Assembly (NCBI GenBank): GCA_964370015.1
Contig: CAYJHD010000064.1
Location: 1 to 12,005 of the forward strand
Direction of reading: 5' to 3'
Source: CAYJAD01 sp964370015
GTDB lineage: Bacteria > Desulfobacterota > Desulfovibrionia > Desulfovibrionales > Desulfovibrionaceae
Length of the DNA stretch: 12,005 nucleotides
In this document: piece by piece, positions 1 to 6,049 of the stretch
Layout: the number at the start of each line of letters is the position of its first letter
Numbering within the stretch: position 1 is the first letter of the stretch
Notes under the pieces: model-generated
Database searches by the model: none
Told to the model about the DNA's origin: nothing
The model's input: the letters and a program-made list of their open reading frames with translations, nothing else
Position numbers and translations under genes: made by a program

Positions 1-2
1 AG

Positions 3-8
3 TATAAT
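3..8 (+). promoter_or_regulatory. Candidate -10 box for the EF-G-like gene
   Basis: A perfect TATAAT hexamer lies at the very edge of the window, about 80 bases before the EF-G-like start codon at 88. The matching -35 would fall outside the window, so only half the promoter can be judged. If real, transcription would begin near position 15 and leave a 5' leader of about 73 nt. Confidence 0.4.
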
Positions 9-34
9 GTAAGTTATATTGGAACAGTTTTTCT

Positions 35-60
35 GGAGTGTGTGCAATGCATTGCCCTCC
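35..60 (+). repeat. Small inverted repeat in the EF-G-like 5' leader
   Basis: A perfect 12-bp palindrome, GCAATGCATTGC (44-55), is flanked by GGAG (35-38) and CTCC (57-60), which can pair around it. The RNA could form a modest hairpin upstream of the ribosome binding site at 76-82. No T-tract follows, so it is not a terminator. It could be a protein-binding site or a leader structure. Confidence 0.3.
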
Positions 61-87
61 TTCACTTTGCAGCTACGGGAGAACAGA

Positions 88-2157
88 ATGGCCAAATCAC
101 TTGATAGCCAACGCACCTATGCCTTAGTGGGTACAGGTGGCTGCGGTAAAACCTCTTTAGCAGAAATGCTTCTTTTTCAATCAGGCGTTATAAATCGCTT
201 GGGTGCCATCGAAGAAGGTACCACCAGTCTTGACTATGAGCCGGAAGAAACACGTCGTCGTGGTTCCATTCAGCCCGGTTTTGCCACCTATCTTTGGGAA
301 GACAATCGTCATTATATCATGGACATTCCCGGTGATGGGAATTTCGTGGGCGATATTGCCTGCCTTTTGCAAGGTACTGACGCTGTAGTATTCGTTTTGG
401 ATGCTGTGGATGGCGTACGTCCTTTGACCAAAAAGCTTTGGGAACATGTGCGTCGCGGTAATGTGAAATTACCTTCCGTGATTTTTATCAATAAAATGGA
501 TCGCGACAGAGCCGATTTTCAAATGGCTTATGATGGCATAGCCACCATGCTTGGTGCCAAGCCAGTGACCCTCTTCATGCCCATAGTGGCCGGGGAAACC
601 TTCCTTGGTCTGGTGGATATTTTTGCCAATAAAGCTCTTATGTTTGGCGAAAATGGCGCCACCATCGAAGCTCCTGTACCTGTGGACTTAGAAGACGAAG
701 TTTCTCTTATCCATGATATTGCCGTGGAAAACATCGCTGAATCCCACGAAGAGCTCATGGAAAAATACTTAGAAGAAGGCATGCTCAGCCCAGAAGATAT
801 AGCCATGGGTTTACGTGCTGGCGTGGCTTCCGGTGCACTTGTGCCTGTGGTTGCCGGTGCTGCCCTTGAAAATAAGGGTGGAGCGCAATTATTAAAAGTT
901 ATTCAAAAGCTTTTACCATCTCCCTTGGAGCGTGCTCCTTTTGTGGATGCAGAAGGCAACACACGCGCTAGCACCGAAGACGGTCCAGCTTCTTGCTTTA
1001 TTTTCAAAACCATTGTGGATCCCTTTGCCGGCCAACTTTCCTTGGCTCGTGTTCTTTCCGGTACCATTGGCGGGGATAGCGTTTTGAAAAATTCCCGCTC
1101 TGAAGAAACAGAGCGTTTGTCCTCCTTGTCGTATTTGACGGGTAAAAACCAAACCCAGTGCAAAGATACTTTGGGGCCGGGCTCCATCATTGCCATTGGT
1201 AAGTTAAAAAATACTGCCACCGGCGATACTTTGTATGATGAAAAAGCACCCTTTGTTCTTCCCATGCCTGTGTTGCCTCCACAGCTCATTACCTATGCGC
1301 TGGAGCCCAAAGAGAAAGGTGATGAAGAAAAGGTCTTTAACTCCATACAAAAGGTTTTGGAAGAAGACATTACTTTGAAGATATCGCGCGATCCTGAGTC
1401 CGGTTGTATTTTGCTGGCAGGGATGGGGCAATTACATATTGAGCTTTCTGTGGAAAAGGCCATGCGCCGTTATAAAACAGAAATCATTTTAAAAACACCC
1501 AAGGTGCCGTATCGCGAAACTGTGCGCGGTAAATGCCAAGTGCAAGGCCGTCATAAAAAGCAATCTGGTGGTCGCGGCCAATTTGGCGATTGCTGGATAG
1601 AATTGGAAGGCTTGCCACGTGGCGAGGGCTATCAATTTGAAGACGCCATTGTGGGCGGTGTTATTCCTCGTACCTACATTCCCGCCATTGATAAAGGCAT
1701 ACAAGAAGCTGCGGCTCGCGGTTTCATAGCCGGTTGTCAGGTGGTGGACTTCCGCGTAAAAGTGTATGACGGCTCATACCATAATGTGGACTCCTCAGAA
1801 ATGGCCTTTAAGATTGCTGGTTCCTTAGCCTTCAAGAAAGCTTTGGAAAGCTTAAAGCCTGTTCTTTTGGAACCCATTGTGACCTTGGTTGTATCGGTAC
1901 CCGATGAATATATGGGTGACGTTATCGGTGACTTGTCTTCAAGACGTGGTAAGGTATTAGGCTCTGACTCTGTGGTTGGTATCACAGAAATTAAAGCCCA
2001 TGTGCCCATGAGCGAAGTGTTGCGTTATGCTCCCGATTTGCGTTCCATGACGGGCGGACAAGGTGTCTTCACCATGGAATTTGCCCATTATGAAGAAGCA
2101 CCCCCACCGGTGGCAGAAAAAGTTGTTGCCGAATATGAAAAATCCAAAGCAGAATAA
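88..2157 (+). CDS. Elongation factor G-like GTPase (second, divergent EF-G)
   Basis: A 689-residue translational GTPase with full EF-G architecture. The P-loop is GTGGCGKTS (residues 15-23), the G3 region is DIPGD (79-83) and G4 is NKMD (135-138). After the G domain come the beta-barrel, domain III, and a domain IV with the YHNVDSSE loop (His565 matches the conserved tip His of EF-G). The C-terminal domain contains MTGGQG. The P-loop lacks the AHIDAGKTT wording of housekeeping EF-G, and the G3 His that activates water in canonical DTPGH is Asp83 here. Both features place it in the EF-G-like paralogue group rather than as the main fusA. The ATG at 88 is preferred because CGGGAGA (76-82) precedes it at good spacing; an in-frame TTG at 19 would lie right after the predicted transcription start. 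It appears monocistronic, with its own terminator. Its ribosomal role is unknown; general translation, recycling or stress roles are all possible. Confidence 0.9.
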   Translation: MAKSLDSQRTYALVGTGGCGKTSLAEMLLFQSGVINRLGAIEEGTTSLDYEPEETRRRGSIQPGFATYLWEDNRHYIMDIPGDGNFVGDIACLLQGTDAVVFVLDAVDGVRPLTKKLWEHVRRGNVKLPSVIFINKMDRDRADFQMAYDGIATMLGAKPVTLFMPIVAGETFLGLVDIFANKALMFGENGATIEAPVPVDLEDEVSLIHDIAVENIAESHEELMEKYLEEGMLSPEDIAMGLRAGVASGALVPVVAGAALENKGGAQLLKVIQKLLPSPLERAPFVDAEGNTRASTEDGPASCFIFKTIVDPFAGQLSLARVLSGTIGGDSVLKNSRSEETERLSSLSYLTGKNQTQCKDTLGPGSIIAIGKLKNTATGDTLYDEKAPFVLPMPVLPPQLITYALEPKEKGDEEKVFNSIQKVLEEDITLKISRDPESGCILLAGMGQLHIELSVEKAMRRYKTEIILKTPKVPYRETVRGKCQVQGRHKKQSGGRGQFGDCWIELEGLPRGEGYQFEDAIVGGVIPRTYIPAIDKGIQEAAARGFIAGCQVVDFRVKVYDGSYHNVDSSEMAFKIAGSLAFKKALESLKPVLLEPIVTLVVSVPDEYMGDVIGDLSSRRGKVLGSDSVVGITEIKAHVPMSEVLRYAPDLRSMTGGQGVFTMEFAHYEEAPPPVAEKVVAEYEKSKAE

Positions 2158-2180
2158 TTGTTAAAGTTGTTCATCATGTA

Positions 2181-2226
2181 TAAAGATGCCCATGAAAATA
2201 TTTTCTTGGGCATCTTTACTTTTTTT
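2181..2226 (+). terminator. Intrinsic terminator after the EF-G-like gene
   Basis: A 12-bp perfect stem pairs TAAAGATGCCCA (2181-2192) with TGGGCATCTTTA (2207-2218). The loop segment GAAAATATTTTC is itself self-complementary and extends the hairpin. Seven T residues follow (2220-2226). It starts 24 bases after the stop codon at 2155-2157. Confidence 0.93.
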
Positions 2227-2236
2227 AATCCGTAGT

Positions 2237-2250
2237 TATCTGATTAGATA
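2237..2250. promoter_or_regulatory. Short inverted repeat upstream of catalase, possible operator
   Basis: TATCT-GATT-AGATA is a 5-bp inverted repeat lying between the EF-G-like terminator and katA. Catalase genes are often controlled by PerR, Fur or OxyR proteins. This repeat matches the PerR-box pattern poorly, so any operator role is a guess. No convincing -35/-10 pair was found in 2227-2374. Confidence 0.2.
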
Positions 2251-2374
2251 TGGTCTCTTGCGTTTTGCCGCTTAAGAGGCTGGCCTTTTTTCTCTTCTTT
2301 GTTATGTATTAAGAGTGTTTAGCGTTTTTAAGATCGTTTTTAGCATTTGTTACCTACAACTCAAGGAGAATGAG

Positions 2375-3817
2375 ATGAAAGATACAAAACTCACCACTGC
2401 CGCTGGTTGCCCTGTCAGTGGTGCAACCAATGTACAAACCGCCGGCAAGCGCGGGCCCATGCTTTTACAAAATGTTTGGTTTTTGGAAAAGCTGGCTCAC
2501 TTTGACCGTGAAGTTATTCCAGAGCGTCGCATGCATGCCAAAGGCTCAGGGGCCTATGGCACATTCACCGTGACACATGATATTACCCAATTTACCAAAG
2601 CTGCCATTTTTTCTGAAGTTGGTAAGAAAACTGATTTATTTTTACGTTTTTCCACTGTGGCAGGCGAGCGCGGTGCGGCCGATGCCGAAAGAGATATCCG
2701 TGGCTTTGCCATAAAGTTTTATACCGAGCAGGGAAATTGGGACTTGGTGGGAAATAATACCCCCATATTTTTCATGCGTGACCCCTTAAACTTCCCAGAT
2801 TTGAACCACGTGGTGAAAAGAGATCCACGCACGCATATGCATAATGCCCAAAGCAATTGGGATTTTTGGACCTTATTACCAGAAGCTTTGCACCAAGTAA
2901 CGGTGCTCATGAGTGATAGAGGTATACCGGCCACTTATCGTCATATGCACGGTTTTGGTAGTCATACCTATAGTTTCCTCAATGCTAAAAATGAGCGTTA
3001 TTATGTGAAGTTCCACTTCCGCACGCAACAAGGCATCAAAAATATAACCGATGCAGAGGCGCAAGCCATCATTGGTCAAGATAGAGATAGCCATCATAGA
3101 GATCTTTATGAAGCCATTGAGCGCGGTGAATTCCCGCGTTGGACGCTTTTTGTGCAAGTGCTGAGCGAAGAACAAGCCAATAAGCTTCCTTATCATCCCT
3201 TTGATTTAACAAAGGTTTGGTATCATCGTGATGCGCCCATGGTGGAAGTGGGTGTGTTAGAACTGAATAGAAATCCGGAAAATTACTTTGCCGAGGTGGA
3301 GCAAGCAGCTTTTAATCCGGCAAATATCGTACCTGGCATTGGTTTTTCACCGGATAAAATGCTACAAGGACGTTTATTTTCTTATGGCGATGCACAGCGT
3401 TATCGTTTGGGCGTAAACCATAACCTTATTCCCGTAAACAAAGCGCGTTGCCCTGTACACTCTTATCATAGAGATGGAGCCATGCGTGTGGACGGTAATT
3501 TTGGCGGAACCACTCCTTATGAGCCCAACTCTGTGGGTGAGTGGCAAAATCAGCCGGAATTTCGCGAGCCGCCTTTGGATTTAGACGGCCCAGCATGGGA
3601 TTGGGATACGCGTGAAGACGATGATGATTATTTCACCCAACCTGGAAAGCTTTTCATGCTCATGAGTGAAGAGCAAAGAACGGTTCTTTTTGAAAATACA
3701 GCACGTGCCATGCAAGGATGCTCTGAGCAAGTACAGCAAAGGCACATTGATCACTGCACAAGAGCGCATGTAGATTATGGGGCCGGTGTGGCCGCAGCCT
3801 TAAAAGCATTGGCGTAG
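2375..3817 (+). CDS. katA: Haem catalase, small-subunit (clade 3) type
   Basis: A 480-residue monofunctional catalase that converts hydrogen peroxide to water and oxygen. The distal catalytic His54 lies in the MHAKGSGAYGTF segment and the distal Asn127 in GNNTPIFF. The proximal haem-ligand Tyr337 lies in RLFSYGDAQRY (333-343). All three are at the numbering expected for small-subunit catalases, and the length is typical of clade 3. No signal peptide is seen, so it should be cytoplasmic. The ATG at 2375 is chosen because AAGGAG (2363-2368) precedes it and the protein then starts at the usual point. The upstream in-frame GTG at 2315 would add an unlikely hydrophobic tail. The gene stands alone between two strong terminators, so it is probably transcribed by itself as an oxygen-stress defence. 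The active site is complete and nothing is broken. Confidence 0.97.
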   Translation: MKDTKLTTAAGCPVSGATNVQTAGKRGPMLLQNVWFLEKLAHFDREVIPERRMHAKGSGAYGTFTVTHDITQFTKAAIFSEVGKKTDLFLRFSTVAGERGAADAERDIRGFAIKFYTEQGNWDLVGNNTPIFFMRDPLNFPDLNHVVKRDPRTHMHNAQSNWDFWTLLPEALHQVTVLMSDRGIPATYRHMHGFGSHTYSFLNAKNERYYVKFHFRTQQGIKNITDAEAQAIIGQDRDSHHRDLYEAIERGEFPRWTLFVQVLSEEQANKLPYHPFDLTKVWYHRDAPMVEVGVLELNRNPENYFAEVEQAAFNPANIVPGIGFSPDKMLQGRLFSYGDAQRYRLGVNHNLIPVNKARCPVHSYHRDGAMRVDGNFGGTTPYEPNSVGEWQNQPEFREPPLDLDGPAWDWDTREDDDDYFTQPGKLFMLMSEEQRTVLFENTARAMQGCSEQVQQRHIDHCTRAHVDYGAGVAAALKALA

Positions 3818-3823
3818 TTTTTT

Positions 3824-3862
3824 AAGACCAAGGAGGGGAGACCTTCCTTGGTCTTTTTTTTT
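3824..3862 (+). terminator. Intrinsic terminator after katA
   Basis: AAGACCAAGGA (3824-3834) pairs perfectly with TCCTTGGTCTT (3845-3855) around a 10-nt loop, and T residues run through 3862. It begins 7 bases after the catalase stop codon. Confidence 0.95.
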
Positions 3863-3870
3863 GTAAAAGG

Positions 3871-4042
3871 ATACTGGAAGCTATCTCATAATTACGCGCT
3901 AGCGTATGTTGAGGAGCTCTAGTCGTCAAACGACACTTTGACGCGGTGGCATAGTCAACGGAACAAGCCAAAAACCGCGATTTTTGGCGCAGTGATACAA
4001 CATAATTTAGCGTCAGCTGAATTATGAGATGTGTTCTAGTAT
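3871..4042. mobile_element. MITE-like 172-bp inverted-repeat element
   Basis: The two ends form an imperfect 23-bp terminal inverted repeat (3871-3893 and 4020-4042) with 19 of 23 positions matching, including a perfect 11-bp core ATCTCATAATT. Inside it, CGCTA (3897-3901) pairs with TAGCG (4008-4012) and TATGTTG (3905-3911) with CAACATA (3998-4004), extending the arms. The centre holds two further hairpins: CGTCAAA/TTTGACG (3924-3930 with 3937-3943) and GCCAAAAA/TTTTTGGC (3967-3974 with 3981-3988). There is no ORF of useful size and no transposase. The ends carry TA (3872-3873 and 4040-4041), which could be the TA duplication of IS630/mariner-type elements, but no longer target duplication is visible. 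It sits between a terminator and the next gene, a typical MITE location. Alternatives are an IS remnant or a structured RNA. The rest of the gap, 4043-4187, shows no clear feature; only a weak TTGTGG/GTATAG promoter pair could be proposed there. Confidence 0.6.
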
Positions 4043-4187
4043 GATAAGTTATGGGTAGGGTTAAGAAAATATCTTGCCTTGTAATTTATACTGTTGTAGC
4101 TTTGTGGTGTGTAATAGCATTTTGTATAGCCTCGCATTGGTGTTAGTTTTATAGTATCATAAAATGTTTTCTAAGCGTGAGGAAAGT

Positions 4188-5357
4188 ATGAGTACTGAAC
4201 AGTCCCCCTTGATGCGTACATGGCCTGAAGCTCCACCTTATATGAAAATGTTTGCCGGCGGATCTGTGTTGTGGGAGCCCACAACCAATCTAACGGGTCC
4301 ATATATGATGTATATATGCGTGCTGGCTGTGGTGGTTTTAGCCATATCATTTGTGCTTGTTTCCCGTTTAAGAAAAAATCAAAAAAATGATAAGGATTTC
4401 GCCTTTGAGGTGGATCCTGATACTGTCATTACCAATATTTTAGAGCGCGCCATTGAGCTTGAAACCAAATTTGACTTAGTGTGCACGCGTCCTTCTCTCA
4501 AGCAAAAACATATCCAATGCTATGGCCTGGCCATGTCTCAATTTTCAGGAAAAGAGACTTCGGCCGATGCCGACAAAAACGAGGAAGAGCAGGGTGGAAA
4601 GAAGCCTTGTAATCCGTACTTAACGTTGCGCCTTGTCCCCGATTCTTTGCCGGATGGTTGGAGTGACGCCCCCATAGATGTCTATTTGCAATTGGTGCAA
4701 AATGAACAAGGCACTTTGTATCACTTTCCAAGTTTTGTCTGCAATATTCTACACAAAGATGGCGAAATGTATATTGTTATACGACGTCCAAGCGTGCTTG
4801 GAAATTCTCAATCGCGTGAAGAAGTGCGTATTGAGCCTGCCCCCGGCGCGGTGGCTTTGGCCTCTTCGTGGTTATACGCTCGCGACAGCAATATGCTGCC
4901 GGACAAAGTGCACGGACTTGGAAAGCCCTTTGCAGTATTTCGTCCCGAAGGGGATAGTGATTTTCGTATCATTAATATTTCGGCTTGCGGTATTCGCTTG
5001 CGCTTTTTGCAAGATGATGTGGAGAAGTTGCCTTTTGCCGTGGAAAAATTCATGGAGCTGTGCTTATTCTTGGCGGTGAATACGCCGCACGAAAAGAATA
5101 ATCGGCTTATGTTGTGGTTAAAGGCGGAGTGTAAAGGGCTTGCTCCTTGTACAGATCCCGACTGCGTGGATGTACGCTTTTCCTTCACCCACTGGCAGCA
5201 AGTGTATGAACGCAGTGAAAATATAGCTTGGAATGAAGCTGTGGTTGCCACGCGCGTGCCACCGGTGATGCATTGGATTATGAACAGCGCCTATGGCATG
5301 TATGGCGACAGACATATTATTGATAATGCCAAAACGGAGCCCAAAGAGGGAAATTAA
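4188..5357 (+). CDS. Membrane-anchored PilZ (YcgR-like) protein, likely c-di-GMP receptor
   Basis: A 389-residue protein. A short N-terminal segment is followed by one strong hydrophobic helix (about residues 39-58) and then basic residues (RLRKNQK), suggesting a single membrane anchor with a cytoplasmic body. Late in the protein are the two PilZ signature pieces: R210-EEV-R214, matching RxxxR, and N263-I-S265-AC-G268, matching (D/N)xSxxG. These bind c-di-GMP in the family. The beta-rich stretch just before them (FPSFVCNILH to RRPS) resembles the YcgR N-terminal domain, so a YcgR-like arrangement is inferred. A helical region and an acidic linker (ADADKNEEEQGGKK) lie between the membrane helix and this part. 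The start at 4188 is preferred over ATG 4164 because TGAGGAA (4178-4184) precedes it. Its output (motility, surface attachment or secretion) cannot be told from the sequence, and no flagellar or pilus genes are nearby. The stop codon overlaps that of cutA on the other strand. Confidence 0.72.
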   Translation: MSTEQSPLMRTWPEAPPYMKMFAGGSVLWEPTTNLTGPYMMYICVLAVVVLAISFVLVSRLRKNQKNDKDFAFEVDPDTVITNILERAIELETKFDLVCTRPSLKQKHIQCYGLAMSQFSGKETSADADKNEEEQGGKKPCNPYLTLRLVPDSLPDGWSDAPIDVYLQLVQNEQGTLYHFPSFVCNILHKDGEMYIVIRRPSVLGNSQSREEVRIEPAPGAVALASSWLYARDSNMLPDKVHGLGKPFAVFRPEGDSDFRIINISACGIRLRFLQDDVEKLPFAVEKFMELCLFLAVNTPHEKNNRLMLWLKAECKGLAPCTDPDCVDVRFSFTHWQQVYERSENIAWNEAVVATRVPPVMHWIMNSAYGMYGDRHIIDNAKTEPKEGN

Positions 5358-5665
5358 CTCTGGCAGTGCTGGGTAATCCACGCGGCAAAATGCTTTTCTG
5401 CTTTTTCAAGAGGCATGGCTATGATGCAAGGTACTTCATAGCTATGCCTTTCTTGTATTGTCTGGCTTAAGGCTTCAAATTGCTCTTTGGTGCTTTGGAA
5501 GAGGCAGATGCATTCTTGGGCATGCTCTATGTTTCCCTGCCAGTGATAGATGGAGTACGCGCCGGGGATGATGTTGGCTCCTGCGGCCAACCCAGCCTCT
5601 ACCACGTGACTGGCAATGTCCTTGGCTTCTTGCATGGATGGCATGGTGGTGTAAACAAGTAACAT
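5354..5665 (-). CDS. cutA: CutA1 family divalent-ion tolerance protein
   Basis: A 103-residue protein with the full CutA1 pattern: an N-terminal beta strand LLVYTTMPS, then NIIPG (31-35), the YHWQG segment (40-44) and HSYEVPCI (74-81). CutA1 proteins form very stable trimers with a ferredoxin-like fold. They were linked to copper and divalent-metal tolerance in E. coli, but the biochemical role remains unsettled. No signal peptide is seen. The start at 5665 is chosen because AAGGAG lies just upstream on the minus strand and the protein then has normal family length. The longer in-frame start at 5776 would add 37 unrelated residues. The gene is convergent with the PilZ gene: both stop codons lie in the same TTAA (5354-5357), leaving no room for a terminator between them. 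Confidence 0.92.
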   Translation of the reverse strand: MLLVYTTMPSMQEAKDIASHVVEAGLAAGANIIPGAYSIYHWQGNIEHAQECICLFQSTKEQFEALSQTIQERHSYEVPCIIAMPLEKAEKHFAAWITQHCQS

Positions 5666-5843
5666 GGTGTCTCCTTGGTTAGGGTGTGGAAGGGGTATTT
5701 TACCTTGATACGAAGTATTTTGCCGTATTTTTTTTCTTTTGCCCATGTGTTTGTCACAGAAAAAATTCGGCTTCATTTAGTTGATATACGCTTTCCATGG
5801 GGGAAGGAAATACAAGATTTTTCTTTGCTTCTCCAAAATATTC

Positions 5844-5872
5844 TTGACAGAAGAAGCATTGTATACAATACT
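5844..5872 (+). promoter_or_regulatory. Strong sigma70-type promoter upstream of the symporter leader
   Basis: A perfect TTGACA -35 (5844-5849) is followed by a 17-bp spacer and AATACT (5867-5872, 4 of 6 matches to TATAAT). The predicted transcription start is about 5878-5880. It is the best promoter match in the window and points at the symporter 170 bases downstream. The upstream part of this gap (5666-5843) holds the cutA ribosome binding site on the minus strand and otherwise nothing recognisable apart from AT-rich sequence and a small ATAC-GAA-GTAT repeat (5708-5718). Confidence 0.65.
5858..5869. promoter_or_regulatory. Perfect palindrome over the -10, candidate operator
   Basis: ATTGTATACAAT is a 12-bp perfect palindrome covering the spacer and the first half of the -10 box. 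A dimeric repressor bound here would block RNA polymerase. The TTGTATACAA core resembles sites described for some GntR-family regulators; this is a resemblance only, and no regulator gene is present in the window. A second inverted repeat, GCATTG (5856-5861) with CAATGC (5877-5882), spans the -10 to the start site. Confidence 0.45.
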
Positions 5873-5878
5873 CACCCA

Positions 5879-5965
5879 ATGCAACAAAGAAATAACAACA
5901 AAGCTTTTTTTAGCAACTATTATTATTACCTGCCAGTACATGTACGGAGCGGGACTTTGTTGTAG
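5879..5965 (+). CDS. Possible 28-aa leader peptide with four consecutive Tyr codons
   Basis: An ATG at 5879 opens a 28-codon frame ending at TAG 5963-5965. It contains FF, then NYYYYLP, with Tyr codons TAT TAT TAT TAC at 5918-5929, immediately before the hairpin at 5929-5953. That is the expected position for a ribosome-stalling run in an amino-acid attenuator. There is no Shine-Dalgarno; the predicted transcription start coincides with the ATG, so translation would have to be leaderless. The TAT run may be simple AT-rich repetition, so this remains a weak call. Confidence 0.25.
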   Translation: MQQRNNNKAFFSNYYYYLPVHVRSGTLL

Positions 5966-5989
5966 CTAAAAAATAACATGATGCAATAT

Positions 5990-6022
5990 AAGCCGTTTCC
6001 GTGTGGAAGCGGCTTTTTTTTT
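5990..6022 (+). terminator. Intrinsic terminator just upstream of the symporter
   Basis: AAGCCGTTTCC (5990-6000) pairs with GGAAGCGGCTT (6005-6015) around a GTGT loop, with one T-G wobble, and T residues run through 6022. No protein-coding gene precedes it on this strand, so it either ends a small RNA or serves as a regulated attenuator for the gene that starts at 6050. Confidence 0.88.
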
Positions 6023-6049
6023 GTGGCACATTATTGAAGAGAGGGTAGT

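Larger units (their letters stand above)
5879..6022 (+). ncRNA. Structured leader RNA or terminated small RNA upstream of the symporter
   Basis: About 145 nt between a strong promoter and an intrinsic terminator, with no recognised gene. Visible pairings: ACAACAAAG (5895-5903) with CTTTGTTGT (5955-5963), 9 bp; TTTTTTAGC (5906-5914) with GCTAAAAAA (5965-5973), 9 bp; a hairpin over 5929-5953 (CCTG/CGGG, CC/GG and GTA/TAC around a CATG loop); and the terminator stem 5990-6015. The first two pairings interlock as a pseudoknot (order A-B-A'-B'). GGAGCGG (5946-5952) can also pair with CCGTTTC (5993-5999) in the terminator arm, including two G-U pairs, giving a possible antiterminator. No known riboswitch consensus was recognised. 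The terminator ends 27 nt before the symporter start with no room for another promoter, so the symporter probably depends on read-through. It could equally be an independent small RNA. Confidence 0.5.

Noticed and set aside
2237..2250. PerR box for catalase
   Set aside because: The inverted repeat matches the known PerR consensus at too few positions; it is kept only as an undefined low-confidence repeat.
2263..2294. Second terminator-like sequence upstream of katA (AGG-CTGG-CCT followed by T residues)
   Set aside because: The stem is only about 6 bp with a G-U pair and a tight loop, and it lies just after a far stronger terminator. Too weak to call.
4808..5251. Minus-strand 147-aa ORF inside the PilZ gene
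   Set aside because: It is a shadow frame of a gene with clear PilZ motifs, with no family resemblance of its own.
5748..5760. Second CRP-like site near cutA (TGTG...TCACA)
   Set aside because: The half-site spacing is too short for TGTGA-N6-TCACA and the left half is imperfect.
5666..5776. N-terminal extension of CutA from the upstream start at 5776
   Set aside because: The extra 37 residues are unlike CutA1, the ribosome binding site fits 5665, and the protein already has full family length from there.
5675..5965. 96-aa ORF reading through the symporter promoter region
   Set aside because: It crosses the promoter and operator, has no ribosome binding site at its start and no recognisable domain. 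Only its last 28 codons, downstream of the promoter, are considered as a possible leader peptide.
5879..6022. preQ1, SAM-II, fluoride or guanidine-III riboswitch
   Set aside because: The pseudoknot order and an A-rich tail recall small pseudoknot riboswitches, but the conserved loop sequences of these classes are not present as far as I can tell by eye.
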